A stretch of DNA of 6,639 nucleotides from Tannerella sp. (GTDB lineage Bacteria; Bacteroidota; Bacteroidia; Bacteroidales; Tannerellaceae). Where the stretch lies: NCBI GenBank assembly GCA_031262895.1, contig JAISGW010000182.1, positions 1 through 6,639 of the forward strand. The letters are read 5' to 3'. Within the stretch, counting starts at the first letter, position 1. Each line of letters opens with the position of its first letter. A model generated the notes under the pieces. That model was not told where the DNA came from. It made no database searches and was given only the letters and a program-made list of their open reading frames with translations. Positions 5,176 to 6,639 of this stretch are shown one piece after another. The translations under genes and the position numbers were made by a program.

Positions 5176-6639
5176 AGGACAATTGTTTTGTGTTATCGTC
5201 GGCCTTGCGGGGCACTTTGCGTATGGCGTGGTAGCTGCACTGGCCGATGCATAGGCCGCATTGCACGCATTTGGAAGTATCAATATGATGCACCTCGTAA
5301 GGCGTATAGGGAATGGCGTCGACGGGGCAGGCCTTGGCACATTTGGTGCAGCCGATGCAGGCATCGGTGACCACGTATTTGACTAATTCCTTGCAGGTGC
5401 CCGTCCGGCAGATGCCGTTCACGTGCTCCTCGTATTCGTTGCGAAAATATTTGAGCGTGGTCAGCACCGGATTGGGCGCCGTCTTGCCCAGGCCGCAGAG
5501 CGCGGCCTTCTTTACGGTCAGAGCCAGCTCTTCCAGCTTGTCTATGTCGGACATCTGGGCACGACCACTGCAGAGCTTGTCAAGCAGGTCAAGCATCCGG
5601 CGGATGCCGACGCGGCAGAAGGTGCATTTACCGCAAGACTGGTCACAGGTGAAGCTGAGAAAATAGCGGGCCATGTCGACCATGCAGTCGCTTTCGCTCA
5701 ATACGACCAAGCCGCCCGAACCCATCATGGCGCCCATTTGCTTAAGGGCGTCGAAGTCGACTGCCACATCGCAAAGCGCGGCGGGGATGCAACCGCCCGA
5801 AGGGCCGCCTATCTGCACAGCTTTCAGCTTCTCGCCGCCGTCCACACCGCCGCCGATGTCTTCGATGATTTGGTTCAGGGTGGCGCCCATCGGCACCTCT
5901 ACTAAACCGCCGTGGCGCACTTTGCCGGCCAGGGCGAAGACTTTCGTGCCCTTGCTGCCGGCCGTTCCGATTCGGGTGTAATTCGCCAAGCCGTTTCTTA
6001 AGATATAGGATACCTGGCTCAGGGTTTCCACATTGTTCACCAGCGTGGGCTTGCCGTTCAAACCGGAAGAGGCCGGATAGGGCGGGCGCTGGCGGGGGAA
6101 GCCGCGGTCGCCTTCTATGGAGGCAATCAGGGCGGTCTCTTCGCCGCAGACAAAGGCGCCGGCCCCTTCGAACACGGATACCTCGAAGGAGAAGTCGCTG
6201 CCGAGGATGTGCGGCCCTATCAACTGCTCCGCGCGGCAAAGTTCCAAAGCCTTGCGGATGCGCACCACCGCCAGGGGATATTCGGCACGTATATAAAAGA
6301 TGCCCTTGTCGGCGCCGACGGCATAACCGGCGATGAGCATCCCTTCGATGACGCGGAAAGGATAAGATTCCAGCAACATGCGGTCCATGAACGCGCCGGG
6401 ATCGCCTTCGTCGCCGTTGCAAATCACGTATTTTTCCTTGCCGGGGGAGGCTGCCACGAGTTTCCATTTCATGCCGGTAGGAAAGCCGGCACCGCCGCGC
6501 CCGCGCAGGCCGCTCTGCAGGATAGTCTCTATCAATTCCTCGCGTTTCCCTGAAAAGATTTCCTTTTTCAAGGCCGAGAAGCCCTCGTGCGCGCGGTATT
6601 CATCAAGGTTCAAGGGAGCGAGGAAGCCGTAGCCCTCGG
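5144..6639 (-). CDS. NuoF-like NADH-binding flavoprotein of the HydB/HndC type, N-terminus cut by window edge
   Basis: Predicted flavoprotein subunit that exchanges electrons between NAD(P)H and Fe-S clusters in the cytoplasm. The frame is open to the window edge, with GYGFLAP just before a TTG at 6613, so the true start lies outside. Counting from that TTG, the glycine-rich NADH loop GRGGAGFPTG is at 38-47, CNGDEGDPGAF at 65-75, the FMN-site segment GAFVCGEETALI at 152-163, the N3-type [4Fe-4S] ligands are C327, C330, C333 and C373, and a ferredoxin-like tail carries two clusters (C419/422/425/429 and C449/452/455/459). C402 and C407 lie where HydB-type proteins have further conserved cysteines. 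The tail is absent from respiratory NuoF and typical of HydB/HndC, which also have a thioredoxin-like [2Fe-2S] domain at the N-terminus; here that part would be outside the window. It overlaps the next gene by 32 bases. The physiological partner and NADH/NADPH preference cannot be read from the sequence. Confidence 0.93.
   Translation of the reverse strand, partial: EGYGFLAPLNLDEYRAHEGFSALKKEIFSGKREELIETILQSGLRGRGGAGFPTGMKWKLVAASPGKEKYVICNGDEGDPGAFMDRMLLESYPFRVIEGMLIAGYAVGADKGIFYIRAEYPLAVVRIRKALELCRAEQLIGPHILGSDFSFEVSVFEGAGAFVCGEETALIASIEGDRGFPRQRPPYPASSGLNGKPTLVNNVETLSQVSYILRNGLANYTRIGTAGSKGTKVFALAGKVRHGGLVEVPMGATLNQIIEDIGGGVDGGEKLKAVQIGGPSGGCIPAALCDVAVDFDALKQMGAMMGSGGLVVLSESDCMVDMARYFLSFTCDQSCGKCTFCRVGIRRMLDLLDKLCSGRAQMSDIDKLEELALTVKKAALCGLGKTAPNPVLTTLKYFRNEYEEHVNGICRTGTCKELVKYVVTDACIGCTKCAKACPVDAIPYTPYEVHHIDTSKCVQCGLCIGQCSYHAIRKVPRKADDNTKQLSYADKHQQQAV

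Noticed and set aside
5176..5364. N-terminal extension of 63 residues on the Fe-S protein
   Set aside because: The extra residues are a low-complexity shadow of the ferredoxin tail of the overlapping gene. The ferredoxin fold starts at the ATG at 5175.
4240..5370. A 376-codon open frame on the plus strand
   Set aside because: It is antisense to the Cys-rich Fe-S coding region and the end of the NuoF-like gene. Its translation has no recognisable domain, and the minus strand carries clear motifs throughout.

Overview
The window shows one strand-coherent gene string, all read on the minus strand, so transcription runs from high to low coordinates. The protein families (a HydB/HndC-type NuoF, an eight-bladed PQQ-like lipoprotein, a LolD/MacB-type ATPase and a long FtsX-type permease), the lack of Shine-Dalgarno sequences before the starts, and a fairly GC-rich composition suggest an anaerobic member of the Bacteroidota, perhaps of the Bacteroidales. 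This is an inference from gene content and not a marker-based identification. There are no RNA genes, insertion sequences, CRISPR arrays or attachment sites that I can see, and coding density is almost complete.

Layout in transcription order: (1) 6639-5144, a NuoF-like flavoprotein, cut at its N-terminus by the window edge, with the NADH/FMN domain, an N3-type [4Fe-4S] cluster and a C-terminal 2x[4Fe-4S] ferredoxin. (2) 5175-3055, overlapping the previous gene by 32 bases, one uninterrupted 706-codon frame. Its first ~325 residues are a cytosolic multi-cluster Fe-S protein: NuoG-like [2Fe-2S], a Cys-rich domain resembling the N-terminus of GltD, and a terminal [4Fe-4S]. Its last ~378 residues are a secreted lipoprotein beta-propeller, complete with its own signal peptide and lipobox. 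(3) 3028-2354, an ABC ATPase. (4) 2357-1, an FtsX-family permease overlapping the ATPase stop by four bases and running off the left edge.

The genes fall into two functional halves: a soluble NAD(H)-linked electron-transfer pair, and an envelope module (propeller lipoprotein, ATPase, permease). The most notable point is that the halves are physically joined at 4212-4189. A cytoplasmic Fe-S protein runs in frame into a lipoprotein signal peptide with no stop codon. One base out of frame, a TGA overlaps the probable TTG start of the lipoprotein (TTGA), so three readings are open: a real fusion, two genes fused by a recent one-base indel or stop loss, or a sequence error. Tight spacing (32-base overlap, 26-base gap, 4-base overlap) suggests a single operon whose promoter lies upstream of the window.
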